From NCBI RefSeq assembly GCF_036226745.1, contig NZ_CP109013.1, forward strand, positions 7,068,001-7,132,000: a stretch of 64,000 nucleotides of DNA, in the 5' to 3' direction. This DNA is from Streptomyces sp. NBC_00683 (GTDB taxonomy: Bacteria > Actinomycetota > Actinomycetes > Streptomycetales > Streptomycetaceae). The first letter of the stretch is position 1. Each line of letters opens with the position of its first letter. Shown here in pieces: positions 8,679 through 17,908 of the stretch. The position numbers and the translations under genes are program-made. The notes beneath the pieces were generated by a model. The model did no database searches, had not been told where the DNA came from, and saw nothing but the letters and a program-made list of their open reading frames with translations.

Positions 8679-9835
8679 AGATCGGCATCGTCTGCCCGTA
8701 CTCCTGGGACGTCCCCGGCGGGGTGCAGTTCCACATCCGGGACCTGGCCGAGCACCTGATCCGCCTCGGCCATCACGTCTCGGTGCTGGCGCCCGCCGAC
8801 GACGAGACGCCGCTGCCGCCGTACGTGGTGTCCGCGGGCCGTGCCGTGCCCGTCCCGTACAACGGCTCGGTGGCCCGGCTGAACTTCGGGTTCCTGTCCG
8901 CCGCGCGGGTGCGCCGCTGGCTGCACGACGGTACCTTCGACGTCATCCACATCCACGAGCCCACCTCGCCCTCGCTCGGGCTGCTCACCTGCTGGGCGGC
9001 ACAGGGTCCGATCGTCGCCACGTTCCACACGTCCAATCCCCGCTCCCGGGCCATGATCGCCGCGTACCCGATCCTCCAGCCCGCACTGGAGAAGATTAGT
9101 GCGCGGATCGCGGTGAGCGAGTACGCGCGACGCACCCTGGTCGAGCACCTCGGCGGGGACGCGGTGGTCATCCCCAACGGCGTCGACGTCGGCTTCTTCG
9201 CCGGGGCCGAGCCCAAGGCCGAGTGGCAGGGCGGCACGCTCGGCTTCATAGGGCGCATCGACGAACCGCGCAAGGGCCTGCCCGTCCTGATGAAGGCGCT
9301 CCCCGCGATCCTCGCCGCCCGCCCGGAGACCAGGCTGCTGGTCGCGGGCCGCGGTGACGAGGAGGAGGCGGTCGCCTCACTGCCGAAGGAGATGCGCGAG
9401 CGCGTCGAATTCCTCGGCATGGTGAGCGACGAGGACAAGGCGCGGCTGCTGTGCAGTGTCGATGTGTACGTGGCGCCGAACACCGGCGGCGAGAGCTTCG
9501 GCATCATCCTGGTCGAGGCCCTGTCGGCGGGAGCGCCCGTGCTCGCCAGCGACCTGGACGCGTTCGCGCAGGTGCTGGACCAGGGCTCCGCGGGCGACCT
9601 CTTCGCCAACGAGGACGCCGACGCGCTCGCCGCGGCCGCGATCCGCCTGCTCGGCGACCCGGAGCGACGGGCCGGTCTGCGGGAGCGGGGCAGCGCCCAT
9701 GTGCGCCGCTTCGACTGGGAGACGGTGGGCGCGGACATCCTCGCGGTGTACGAGACGGTCACGGACGGGGCCGCATCGGTGGACACCGACGAACGCACAG
9801 GCCTGCGCGCACGGTTCGGGCTGGCCAGGGACTGA
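8675..9835 (+). CDS. pimA: phosphatidylinositol alpha-mannosyltransferase PimA
   Basis: GT4-family glycosyltransferase of 386 residues that transfers mannose from GDP-mannose to phosphatidylinositol at the cytoplasmic face of the membrane. The N-terminal Rossmann domain opens with CPYSWDVPGGVQFHIRDLAEH (glycine-rich acceptor loop). The C-terminal domain carries the nucleotide-sugar binding E-x7-E type motif GGESFGIILVEAL. Basic residues in the first domain fit interfacial membrane binding. GTG start overlaps the preceding gene by 4 nt. Third gene of the coupled trio. Confidence 0.93.
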   Translation: MKIGIVCPYSWDVPGGVQFHIRDLAEHLIRLGHHVSVLAPADDETPLPPYVVSAGRAVPVPYNGSVARLNFGFLSAARVRRWLHDGTFDVIHIHEPTSPSLGLLTCWAAQGPIVATFHTSNPRSRAMIAAYPILQPALEKISARIAVSEYARRTLVEHLGGDAVVIPNGVDVGFFAGAEPKAEWQGGTLGFIGRIDEPRKGLPVLMKALPAILAARPETRLLVAGRGDEEEAVASLPKEMRERVEFLGMVSDEDKARLLCSVDVYVAPNTGGESFGIILVEALSAGAPVLASDLDAFAQVLDQGSAGDLFANEDADALAAAAIRLLGDPERRAGLRERGSAHVRRFDWETVGADILAVYETVTDGAASVDTDERTGLRARFGLARD

Positions 9836-9908
9836 GCCCGGCGCTCGCGGGCCGTTACGGCGCACCGGCGGCCCGGGGGCGCACCCGGCGACGGTAGCCT
9901 TGCCGCCC

Positions 9909-10454
9909 GTGATCGAAACCTTCATCTGGATTGCCGTCGCGCTCCTCGCGATCGGCCTGTACCTCAGCTGGACCGCCGGCCGGCTCGACCGGCTCCACGC
10001 CCGCATCGACGCGTCCCGGGCTGCCCTGGACGCCCAGCTGCTGCGGCGTGCCTCGGTCACCCAGGAACTGGCCACCGCCGGGGTGCTGGATCCCGCGGCG
10101 TCGATCGTGCTGTACGAGGCGGCGCACGCCGCACGGCAGGCCGAGGAGGAGCAGCGCGAGGTCTCCGAGAGCGAGCTGAGCACCGCTCTGCGGGCCGTGT
10201 TCGGCGAGACCGCGCAGGTCGAGGCCCTCAAGGAGTTCCCCGGCGGACAGGACGCGGCGAAGGAACTGGCCGCCGCCGTGCGCCGGGTCCCGATGGCCCG
10301 GCGCTTCCACAACGACTCGGTGCGCGCCGCCCGCGCGCTGCGCAGGCACCGGACCGTACGGCTGTTCCGGCTCGCCGGACATGCCCCGTTCCCGCTCGCC
10401 TTCGAGATGGACGACGAGCCACCGGTCGCGCTGGCGGACCGGCCCGGCAGCTGA
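9909..10454 (+). CDS. small single-pass membrane protein, unknown function
   Basis: 181 residues. One N-terminal transmembrane segment (about residues 2-20, FIWIAVALLAIGLYLSW) is followed by a charged, largely helical cytoplasmic region with Arg/Glu-rich heptad-like stretches and a C-terminal HAPFPLAFEMDD tail. I do not recognise a catalytic motif. GTG at 9909 is the only start that keeps the transmembrane segment at the N-terminus. It follows pimA by 73 nt, so it is likely part of the same transcript; a role in the PI-mannoside pathway is only a guess. Confidence 0.8.
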   Translation: MIETFIWIAVALLAIGLYLSWTAGRLDRLHARIDASRAALDAQLLRRASVTQELATAGVLDPAASIVLYEAAHAARQAEEEQREVSESELSTALRAVFGETAQVEALKEFPGGQDAAKELAAAVRRVPMARRFHNDSVRAARALRRHRTVRLFRLAGHAPFPLAFEMDDEPPVALADRPGS

Positions 10455-10571
10455 GGCGGCACCCAAAACGATCCACGGGGTGTCCATTGGCCCTTGCTGT
10501 GGACTGGTCCCGGAGCGTTTGCTCGTTCCTGCAGTCTCCCGTTTCTTTTTCACCCCCAGTGAGGTCGATCC

Positions 10572-11492
10572 GTGTCCACGCTTCCCAGCACCCCGCAGTC
10601 CTCCGAGTCCCCGGCCACCGGCACCGCCCGCGTCAAGCGCGGCATGGCCGAGCAGCTCAAGGGCGGCGTGATCATGGACGTCGTCGACGCCGAGCAGGCG
10701 AAGATCGCCGAGGACGCGGGCGCCGTGGCCGTCATGGCCCTGGAGCGGGTTCCGGCCGACATCCGCAAGGACGGCGGCGTGGCCCGGATGTCCGACCCCA
10801 ACATGATCGAAGAGATCATCGAGGCCGTCTCCATCCCCGTCATGGCCAAGTCCCGCATCGGCCACTTCGTCGAGGCCCAGGTCCTGCAGTCCCTCGGCGT
10901 CGACTACATCGACGAGTCCGAGGTCCTCACCCCGGCCGACGAGGTCAACCACAGCGACAAGTTCGCCTTCACCACCCCCTTCGTCTGCGGTGCCACCAAC
11001 CTGGGCGAGGCCCTGCGCCGCATCGCCGAGGGTGCCGCGATGATCCGCTCGAAGGGCGAGGCCGGCACCGGCAACGTCGTCGAGGCCGTCCGGCACCTGC
11101 GCCAGATCAAGAACGAGATCGCCCGCCTGCGCGGCTTCGACAACAACGAGCTGTACGCCGCCGCCAAGGACCTCCGTGCCCCGTACGAGCTGGTCAAGGA
11201 GGTCGCCGAGCTCGGCAAGCTGCCCGTCGTCCTGTTCTCCGCCGGTGGTGTCGCCACCCCCGCGGACGCGGCCCTGATGCGTCAGCTCGGTGCCGAGGGC
11301 GTCTTCGTCGGCTCCGGCATCTTCAAGTCCGGCGACCCCGCCAAGCGCGCCGCCGCCATCGTGAAGGCCACCACCTTCTACGACGACCCGAAGATCATCG
11401 CGGATGCCTCCCGCAACCTGGGCGAGGCCATGGTCGGCATCAACTGCGACACGCTGCCCGAGGCCGAGCGCTACGCCAACCGCGGCTGGTAA
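10572..11492 (+). CDS. pdxS: pyridoxal 5'-phosphate synthase lyase subunit PdxS
   Basis: Makes PLP from ribose 5-phosphate, glyceraldehyde 3-phosphate and ammonia in a complex with the glutaminase PdxT. 306 residues forming a (beta/alpha)8 barrel. Highly conserved segments are present: [32 protein letters not shown], the catalytic-lysine segment VMAKSRIGH, and [18 protein letters not shown] start at 10572. pdxT follows after 7 nt, so the pair is co-transcribed. The first 20 or so residues (Ser/Thr/Pro rich) are a variable extension. Confidence 0.97.
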   Translation: MSTLPSTPQSSESPATGTARVKRGMAEQLKGGVIMDVVDAEQAKIAEDAGAVAVMALERVPADIRKDGGVARMSDPNMIEEIIEAVSIPVMAKSRIGHFVEAQVLQSLGVDYIDESEVLTPADEVNHSDKFAFTTPFVCGATNLGEALRRIAEGAAMIRSKGEAGTGNVVEAVRHLRQIKNEIARLRGFDNNELYAAAKDLRAPYELVKEVAELGKLPVVLFSAGGVATPADAALMRQLGAEGVFVGSGIFKSGDPAKRAAAIVKATTFYDDPKIIADASRNLGEAMVGINCDTLPEAERYANRGW

Positions 11493-11499
11493 CCCACTG

Positions 11500-12093
11500 A
11501 TGACCGACAACCCTGTCATCGGAGTCCTGGCTCTCCAGGGCGACGTACGGGAACATCTGATCGCCCTGGCCTCGGCGGATGCCGTGGCCAGGCCGGTCCG
11601 GCGTCCCGAGGAGCTCGCCGAGGTCGACGGGCTCGTCATACCCGGTGGCGAGTCCACCACGATGTCCAAGCTGGCCGTCCTGTTCGGCATGCTGGAACCG
11701 CTGCGCGAGCGGGTCGCCGCCGGTATGCCGGTCTACGGCACCTGCGCCGGCATGATCCTTCTCGCCGACAAGATCCTTGACCCCCGCTCGGGCCAGGAGA
11801 CGGTCGGCGGTATCGACATGATCGTGCGCCGTAACGCTTTCGGGCGGCAGAACGAGTCGTTCGAAGCCGCCGTCGAGGTGGACGGGATCGCGGGCGGTCC
11901 GGTCGAGGGAGTGTTCATCCGCGCCCCCTGGGTCGAATCGGTCGGGGCGGAGACAGAAGTCATCGCCGAGCACGGCGGGCATATTGTCGCCGTACGGCAG
12001 GGAAACGCCCTGGCTACGTCATTCCACCCCGAACTGACCGGGGACCACCGGGTCCACGCACTCTTCGTCGACATGGTGCGCGCAGTGTGCTGA
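11500..12093 (+). CDS. pdxT: pyridoxal 5'-phosphate synthase glutaminase subunit PdxT
   Basis: Class I glutaminase of 197 residues that supplies ammonia to PdxS. The nucleophile elbow [10 protein letters not shown] holds Cys82. The His and Glu of the triad are in SFHPELTGD near the C-terminus. The PGGEST motif (about residue 48) is the family signature. Start ATG 11500, seven nt after the pdxS stop. Confidence 0.96.
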   Translation: MTDNPVIGVLALQGDVREHLIALASADAVARPVRRPEELAEVDGLVIPGGESTTMSKLAVLFGMLEPLRERVAAGMPVYGTCAGMILLADKILDPRSGQETVGGIDMIVRRNAFGRQNESFEAAVEVDGIAGGPVEGVFIRAPWVESVGAETEVIAEHGGHIVAVRQGNALATSFHPELTGDHRVHALFVDMVRAVC

Positions 12094-12154
12094 CTCGATC
12101 CCGGTAGGATCTCTCGGGTTCGTTCAGATTTTGGTGACGCGAAGGAGAAGGCAG

Positions 12155-12907
12155 ATGTCCGGCCACTCTAAATGGGCTACGACGAAGCACAAGAAGGCCG
12201 TGATTGACGCCAAGCGCGGCAAGCTCTTCGCGAAGCTGATCAAGAACATCGAGGTTGCGGCGCGTTCCGGCGGCGTGGACCCCGAAGGCAACCCGACGCT
12301 CGTCGACGCCATCCAGAAGGCGAAGAAGAGCTCCGTCCCGAACAAGAACATCGACTCCGCGGTCAAGCGCGGCGGCGGTCTCGAAGCGGGCGGCGCCGAC
12401 TACGAGACGATCATGTACGAGGGCTACGGTCCCAACGGTGTCGCGGTGCTCATCGAGTGCCTCACCGACAACCGCAACCGTGCCGCGTCCGACGTACGTG
12501 TCGCGATGACCCGCAACGGCGGCTCGATGGCCGACCCCGGTTCGGTCTCGTACCTGTTCAACCGCAAGGGCGTCGTCATCGTCCCGAAGGGCGAGCTGGC
12601 CGAGGACGACGTCCTGGGGGCCGTGCTCGACGCGGGCGCCGAGGAGGTCAACGACCTCGGTGAGACCTTCGAGGTCGTCAGCGAGGCCACCGACATGGTC
12701 GCGGTCCGCACCGCGCTCCAGGAGGCCGGAATCGACTACGACTCCGCCGAGGCCAACTTCCTGCCCACCATGCAGGTCGACCTCGACGAAGAGGGCGCGC
12801 GCAAGATCTTCAAGCTCATCGACGCGCTCGAGGACAGCGACGACGTGCAGAACGTCTTCGCCAACTTCGACGTCTCCGACGAGGTCATGGAGAAGGTCGA
12901 CGCCTGA
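12155..12907 (+). CDS. YebC/PmpR family protein
   Basis: 250 residues beginning with the hallmark [27 protein letters not shown]. Family members have been described as transcriptional regulators and, more recently, as ribosome-associated factors helping polyproline translation. ATG 12155 follows GAAGGAGAAG; an in-frame upstream ATG (12131) would add eight residues and overlap this site. It lies between pdxT and ruvC, a position conserved in actinobacteria, with a strong terminator after it. Confidence 0.94.
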   Translation: MSGHSKWATTKHKKAVIDAKRGKLFAKLIKNIEVAARSGGVDPEGNPTLVDAIQKAKKSSVPNKNIDSAVKRGGGLEAGGADYETIMYEGYGPNGVAVLIECLTDNRNRAASDVRVAMTRNGGSMADPGSVSYLFNRKGVVIVPKGELAEDDVLGAVLDAGAEEVNDLGETFEVVSEATDMVAVRTALQEAGIDYDSAEANFLPTMQVDLDEEGARKIFKLIDALEDSDDVQNVFANFDVSDEVMEKVDA

Positions 12908-12937
12908 CATCCGGGCACCCTCCGCACGAGCGGAGCC

Positions 12938-12972
12938 GACGGGCCGACGGGGACACACCCCGTCGGCCCGTC
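12938..12972 (+). terminator. terminator after the YebC-family gene
   Basis: A perfect 15-bp stem (GACGGGCCGACGGGG and its complement) with loop ACACA lies 31 nt after the stop codon. There is no T-run beyond GCATTG. It separates the pdxST-yebC unit from ruvCAB. Confidence 0.8.
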
Positions 12973-13039
12973 GCATTGTCGGTGCGAGCCGATAGCCTGC
13001 GGGAACAGTTGACCGATCGGTGAGGGGAGGGGGCGCTCC

Positions 13040-13573
13040 ATGCGTGTTCTGGGCGTGGACCCGGGGCTGACCCGGTGCGGTGTCGGAGTCGTCGAGGGTG
13101 TGGCCGGCCGGCCGCTGACCATGGTCGGCGTCGGCGTCGTACGCACCCCGGCCGATGCCGAGCTCGGACACCGCCTGGTCGCCATCGAGCAGGGCATCGA
13201 GCAGTGGCTCGACGAGCACCGGCCCGAATTCGTCGCTGTGGAGCGGGTGTTCAGCCAGCACAACGTCCGTACGGTGATGGGCACCGCCCAGGCCAGCGCG
13301 GTCGCCATGCTCTGCGCCTCCCGCCGGGGCATCCCGGTCGCCCTGCACACCCCCAGCGAGGTCAAGGCGGCCGTCACCGGCTCGGGCCGCGCCGACAAGG
13401 CGCAGGTCGGAGCCATGGTGACCCGGCTGCTGAGGCTGGACGCACCGCCGAAACCCGCCGACGCCGCCGACGCCCTCGCCCTCGCCATCTGCCACATCTG
13501 GCGCGCACCCGCGCAGAACCGACTGCAGCAGGCCGTCGCCGCCCACCGCACGCTGAAAGGCCGTACCGCATGA
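13040..13573 (+). CDS. ruvC: Holliday junction resolvase RuvC
   Basis: Endonuclease that cleaves four-way junctions together with RuvAB. 177 residues. The four catalytic acidic residues are visible: Asp7 (GVDPG), Glu68 (VAVERVF), Asp141 and Asp144 (PADAADALA). Start ATG 13040 has GGGGAGGGGG just upstream. Its stop overlaps the ruvA ATG by 4 nt. Confidence 0.97.
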   Translation: MRVLGVDPGLTRCGVGVVEGVAGRPLTMVGVGVVRTPADAELGHRLVAIEQGIEQWLDEHRPEFVAVERVFSQHNVRTVMGTAQASAVAMLCASRRGIPVALHTPSEVKAAVTGSGRADKAQVGAMVTRLLRLDAPPKPADAADALALAICHIWRAPAQNRLQQAVAAHRTLKGRTA

Positions 13574-14196
13574 TCGCCTTCGTCTCCGGCCCGGTGGCCG
13601 CCCTCGCCCCGACCACGGCCGTGATCGAGGTCGGCGGCATCGGCATGGCGGTCCACTGTGCCCCCGGCACACTCGCGGGCCTGCGGATCGGCCAGGAGGC
13701 GAGGCTCGCCACCTCCCTCGTCGTACGGGAGGACTCGCTCACGCTGTACGGCTTCGCCGACGACGACGAGCGGCAGGTCTTCGAGCTACTCCAGACCGCC
13801 AACGGCGTCGGCCCGCGCCTCGCCCAGGCCATGCTCGCCACCCACAGCCCGGACGCCCTGCGCATCGCCGTCGCCACGGGTGACGAGAAGGCGCTCACCG
13901 CGGTTTCCGGGATCGGCAAGAAGGGCGCCCAGAAGCTCCTCCTGGACCTCAAGGACCGGCTCGGCGAGCCGGTCGGGGCGCACATCGGGCAGCAGGGCAT
14001 CGGCACCGCGGTCAGCTCCTCCTGGCGCGACCAGCTGCAGGCCGCCCTGATCGGCCTCGGCTACGCGACGCGCGAGGCCGACGAGGCCGTGACCGCCGTG
14101 GCGCCGCAGGCCGAGGCGGCGATCGCCGGCGGCGCACAGCCGCCCGTACCGCAGCTGCTGCGCGCGGCCCTGCAGACACTCAACCGCGCACGCTGA
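13570..14196 (+). CDS. ruvA: Holliday junction DNA helicase subunit RuvA
   Basis: Binds the four-way junction and loads RuvB. 208 residues: N-terminal OB-fold, tandem helix-hairpin-helix region ([13 protein letters not shown] and [19 protein letters not shown]) and a C-terminal RuvB-binding domain after a flexible linker. Start overlaps ruvC (ATGA). ruvB follows after 78 nt. Confidence 0.97.
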   Translation: MIAFVSGPVAALAPTTAVIEVGGIGMAVHCAPGTLAGLRIGQEARLATSLVVREDSLTLYGFADDDERQVFELLQTANGVGPRLAQAMLATHSPDALRIAVATGDEKALTAVSGIGKKGAQKLLLDLKDRLGEPVGAHIGQQGIGTAVSSSWRDQLQAALIGLGYATREADEAVTAVAPQAEAAIAGGAQPPVPQLLRAALQTLNRAR

Positions 14197-14274
14197 CCCG
14201 GGGGCGGACGCCCCGTACGCCGGCCGGAGCACCGCACGGCCCGGCACCGAAACACCCGAGGCGGGACTGACGAG

Positions 14275-15357
14275 ATGAACTGGGACGAGACCGGAGCCGA
14301 CACCGGCGCGACGGACGACCTGCTGGACGACCGGCTGGTCGCCGCCGGTGCGGACGGGGAGGACACCGCGGTCGAGGCCGCGCTGCGCCCGAAGGACCTC
14401 GACGAGTTCGTCGGCCAGGAGAAGGTGCGCGAACAGCTCGACCTGGTGCTCAAGGCCGCCCGCGCCCGTGGTGCCACGGCCGATCATGTCCTGCTCTCCG
14501 GCGCACCCGGCCTCGGCAAGACCACCCTCTCCCTGATCATCGCCGCCGAGATGAACGCCCCGATCCGCATCACCTCGGGCCCCGCCATCCAGCACGCGGG
14601 CGATCTGGCGGCGATCCTCTCCTCCCTCCAGGAGGGCGAGGTCCTCTTCCTCGACGAGATCCACCGCATGTCGCGGCCCGCCGAGGAAATGCTCTACATG
14701 GCCATGGAGGACTTCCGCGTCGACGTCATCGTCGGCAAGGGCCCCGGTGCCACGGCCATCCCGCTGGAACTTCCCCCGTTCACCCTGGTCGGGGCCACCA
14801 CCAGGGCCGGGCTGCTGCCGCCCCCGCTGCGCGACCGATTCGGCTTCACCGGCCACATGGAGTTCTACGCCCCCACGGAGCTGGAGCGGGTCATCCACCG
14901 CTCCGCGGGCCTCCTCGACGTGGCCATAGACACCGAGGGGGCGGCCGAGATCGCCGGGCGCTCCCGGGGCACGCCCCGTATCGCCAACCGGCTGCTGCGC
15001 CGTGTCCGGGACTACGCGCAGGTCAAGGCCGAGGGCCGGATCGACCGGGACATCGCCGCAGCGGCCCTGCGGGTGTACGAGGTCGACGACCGGGGCCTGG
15101 ACAGGCTGGACCGCGCGGTGCTCGGCGCCCTGCTGAAACTCTTCGGCGGCGGCCCCGTCGGCCTGTCCACCCTCGCCGTCGCGGTGGGGGAGGAGCGTGA
15201 GACCGTCGAGGAGGTCGCCGAGCCCTTCCTCGTACGGGAAGGACTGCTCGCGAGGACCCCGCGGGGCCGGGTCGCCACCCCCGCGGCCTGGGCGCACCTC
15301 GGCCTCGTACCGCCGCAGCAAGGCGTAAAGGGACAACAGGGCCTGTTCGGGGCGTGA
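14275..15357 (+). CDS. ruvB: Holliday junction branch-migration ATPase RuvB
   Basis: AAA+ motor of 360 residues. Walker A is GAPGLGKTT, Walker B is LFLDEIHRM, sensor 1 lies in VGATTRAG, and the arginine-finger region is [13 protein letters not shown] winged-helix DNA-binding domain closes the protein. It carries an acidic N-terminal extension of about 35 residues before the conserved [13 protein letters not shown]. Last gene of ruvCAB. Confidence 0.97.
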   Translation: MNWDETGADTGATDDLLDDRLVAAGADGEDTAVEAALRPKDLDEFVGQEKVREQLDLVLKAARARGATADHVLLSGAPGLGKTTLSLIIAAEMNAPIRITSGPAIQHAGDLAAILSSLQEGEVLFLDEIHRMSRPAEEMLYMAMEDFRVDVIVGKGPGATAIPLELPPFTLVGATTRAGLLPPPLRDRFGFTGHMEFYAPTELERVIHRSAGLLDVAIDTEGAAEIAGRSRGTPRIANRLLRRVRDYAQVKAEGRIDRDIAAAALRVYEVDDRGLDRLDRAVLGALLKLFGGGPVGLSTLAVAVGEERETVEEVAEPFLVREGLLARTPRGRVATPAAWAHLGLVPPQQGVKGQQGLFGA

Positions 15358-15404
15358 TGCGTCACAGGTTGGCCACCAGGGGAACCACGGTGCCATGCTG
15401 GGCG

Positions 15405-15434
15405 TTGTTCCAATGATGCGGACTCGCTTAGACT
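15405..15434 (+). promoter_or_regulatory. candidate sigma-HrdB-type promoter for yajC-secDF
   Basis: TTGTTC and TAGACT are separated by 18 nt in the 165-bp gap between ruvB and yajC. The -10 element fits the Streptomyces vegetative consensus well; the -35 is partial. Confidence 0.45.
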
Positions 15435-15522
15435 CCGCCGATGCCGCCCGTACAGGTCGGTGTACCCACCCCCGTAGATCAGGCCGCATTTCAGCGCGGT
15501 CGTGCGAAGGAAGTTCCGTCCC

Positions 15523-16002
15523 GTGAGTCTCGTGACCCTCCTCCCCTTCATCGTGCTCATCGGGGCCATGTTCCTGATGACCCGGTCCGCCAAGAAGAAG
15601 CAGCAGGCGGCTGCGCAGATGCGCAACGACATGCAGCCCGGCACGGGCGTCCGGACGATCGGGGGCATGTACGCCACCGTCAAGGAGATCCAGGACGACA
15701 CGGTTCTCCTCGAGGTCGCTCCCGGCGTCCACGCCATCTACGCCAAGAACTCGATCGGCGCCGTCCTCGACGACGCGGAGTACAACCGCATCGTCCACGG
15801 TGACGACGAGGACCTGAAGGTCGACGGCGCTGTCGTGCCCGACGACGCCTCCTCGCTGACCGCCACCGAGACCGCCGACGCGGCCGATGACGCGGACGTC
15901 GCGAAGATCGACCTGGGCAAGAAGGCCGAGGGCGACGCCGACGGGTCCAAGGACTCCGAGGTCAAGGACGCCAAGGCCGACGGCGAGGGCGACGCGAAGT
16001 AG
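15523..16002 (+). CDS. yajC: preprotein translocase accessory subunit YajC
   Basis: 159 residues with a single N-terminal transmembrane helix (LVTLLPFIVLIGAMFLM) followed by the cytoplasmic KKKQQAAAQMRNDMQPGTGVRT segment typical of YajC. The C-terminal third is a highly acidic Asp/Glu/Ala/Lys-rich tail, longer than in the short enterobacterial protein. GTG 15523 follows GAAGGAAG and removes the unrelated upstream frame. First gene of yajC-secD-secF. Confidence 0.94.
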   Translation: MSLVTLLPFIVLIGAMFLMTRSAKKKQQAAAQMRNDMQPGTGVRTIGGMYATVKEIQDDTVLLEVAPGVHAIYAKNSIGAVLDDAEYNRIVHGDDEDLKVDGAVVPDDASSLTATETADAADDADVAKIDLGKKAEGDADGSKDSEVKDAKADGEGDAK

Positions 16003-16014
16003 TTCCACGATCCA

Positions 16015-16049
16015 GGGGCGCCGGACACCTACAGGTGACCGGCGTCCCC
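16015..16049 (+). repeat. hairpin between yajC and secD
   Basis: GGGGCGCCGG pairs with CCGGCGTCCCC (one bulged T), with a further inner pairing ACACCT/AGGTGA. It starts 13 nt after yajC and ends 101 nt before secD. It may be a partial terminator or an mRNA-stabilising stem; there is no T-run. Confidence 0.5.
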
Positions 16050-16149
16050 CGGACCGTGCGGTCTTCTGCGGGGGCGGGTCCCCACAACACTTCGTGGCCG
16101 CTCGGGCGCGTACCCGGCGCGGGGCGGTTGGACAGGGAGAAACGAGAAG

Positions 16150-17907
16150 GTGGCAGCACCGAAGAAGGGCCGAGGGCCGGCCGGCGGTCAGAGCAGGCCG
16201 GGGCGTGCCCTGGCTCTCATTCTGATCGCCATGGTCGCGCTCACCGGCGGGATGTTCTTGTCGGGTCACACCACGCCTCGGCTGGGTATCGACCTGGCGG
16301 GTGGCACCTCGATCACGCTCGAGGCCAAGAACCAGCCCGGCAAGCCGAACGCGATCAACAAGACCAACATGGCCACGGCGGTCAGCATCATCGAGCGCCG
16401 TGTCAATGGTCTTGGTGTTTCCGAGGCCGAGGTTCAGACCCAGGGCGATCGCAACATCATCGTCAACATCCCCAAGGGGACGAACTCGAAGCAGGCTCAG
16501 AAGCAGGTCGGTACGACTGCTCAGCTCTACTTCCGGCCCGTGCTCACCGTCACCGGCGGCGAACCGACGCCCACCGGCTCCGCCAGCCCTTCCGCGAGCG
16601 GTACCGGCAAGGCGAGCGCCACGCCCAGTGCGAAGGCGAGCGACCCGGACACTGCCTCCGATCCGAAGAGCACGCCCTCGGCGAGCGCCACCACCCAGGG
16701 ACGCGCGGTCACCGGCGCCCTGAAGAAGGACGCGACGCCGACCCCCGGTGCCTCGGACACCGCGAAGAAGTCCGGGACCCCGGCCGCGACGCCGACGCCC
16801 GACGCGGCGACCGCCGCGCTGGAGAAGAAGTTCACCGAGCTGGACTGCTCCGACAAGTCCGCCCGTGCCACGGCCGGTGACGGGGTCAAGCCCGAGGACC
16901 CCACGGTCGCGTGCAGCTCCGAAGGTGACGCGAAGTACCTCCTCGGCCCGGCCGAGGTCTCCGGTACGGACGTCGACGACGCCAAGGCCCAGTTCGACCA
17001 GCAGCGCGGCATCTGGCTCGTCTCGATGGAGTTCACCGACAAGGGCTCCAAGAAGTTCCAGACGATCACGAAGAAGCTGTCGACGCAGCAGTCGCCGCAG
17101 AACCAGTTCGCGATCTCCCTCGACGGCGAGGTCGTCTCCGCGCCGCAGGTGAACGAGACCCTCAGCGGCAGCGCCGAGATCTCCGGCAGCTTCACCCAGC
17201 AGTCCGCCGAGGACCTGGCCAACGTGCTCTCCTACGGTGCGCTCCCGCTGTCCTTCGAGGAGCAGAGCGTCACCACCGTCACCGCCGCACTCGGTGGCGA
17301 GCAGCTGAAGGCCGGTCTGATCGCCGGTGCCATCGGTCTGGCCCTGGTCGTCATCTACCTGGTGGCCTACTACCGCGGCCTGGCGCTCATCGCGCTCCTC
17401 AGCCTCGCGGTGTCCGGCATCCTGACCTACACGATCATGGCTCTGCTCGGCCCGGCCATCGGCTTCGCGCTGAACCTGCCCGCGGTCTGTGGAGCCATCG
17501 TGGCGATCGGTATCACCGCGGACTCGTTCATCGTGTACTTCGAACGTGTCCGTGACGAGATCCGCGAAGGCCGCACGCTGCGTCCGGCGATCGAGCGGGC
17601 CTGGCCGCGTGCCCGGCGCACGATCCTGGTCTCCGACTTCGTGTCGTTCCTCGCCGCCGCGGTGCTCTTCCTGGTCACCGTCGGCAAGGTCCAGGGCTTC
17701 GCGTTCACGCTCGGCCTGACGACCCTGCTCGACGTCGTCGTGGTGTTCCTCTTCACCAAGCCCCTCATGACGCTGATGGGCCGGACGAAGTTCTTCGCCA
17801 GCGGTCATCCGTGGTCCGGGCTGGACCCGAAGCGGCTCGGCGCCAAGCCGCCGCTGCGCCGCTCGCGCCGTGTCAACGCCCCCACCGACCACCCGAAGGA
17901 GGCGTGA
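16150..17907 (+). CDS. secD: protein translocase subunit SecD
   Basis: Proton-driven accessory subunit of the Sec translocon, 585 residues. The N-terminal transmembrane helix is at about 18-38, then the periplasmic P1 domain starts with RLGIDLAGGTSITLEAK. The five C-terminal transmembrane helices include GAIVAIGITADSFIVYFERVRDE, the SecD/SecF signature. Residues about 138-220 are a Ser/Thr/Ala/Pro-rich low-complexity insertion within the extracytoplasmic domain, with no counterpart in the E. coli protein. GTG start after GGGAGAAACGAGAAG. secF begins 2 nt after the stop. Confidence 0.96.
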   Translation: MAAPKKGRGPAGGQSRPGRALALILIAMVALTGGMFLSGHTTPRLGIDLAGGTSITLEAKNQPGKPNAINKTNMATAVSIIERRVNGLGVSEAEVQTQGDRNIIVNIPKGTNSKQAQKQVGTTAQLYFRPVLTVTGGEPTPTGSASPSASGTGKASATPSAKASDPDTASDPKSTPSASATTQGRAVTGALKKDATPTPGASDTAKKSGTPAATPTPDAATAALEKKFTELDCSDKSARATAGDGVKPEDPTVACSSEGDAKYLLGPAEVSGTDVDDAKAQFDQQRGIWLVSMEFTDKGSKKFQTITKKLSTQQSPQNQFAISLDGEVVSAPQVNETLSGSAEISGSFTQQSAEDLANVLSYGALPLSFEEQSVTTVTAALGGEQLKAGLIAGAIGLALVVIYLVAYYRGLALIALLSLAVSGILTYTIMALLGPAIGFALNLPAVCGAIVAIGITADSFIVYFERVRDEIREGRTLRPAIERAWPRARRTILVSDFVSFLAAAVLFLVTVGKVQGFAFTLGLTTLLDVVVVFLFTKPLMTLMGRTKFFASGHPWSGLDPKRLGAKPPLRRSRRVNAPTDHPKEA

Positions 17908-17908
17908 G

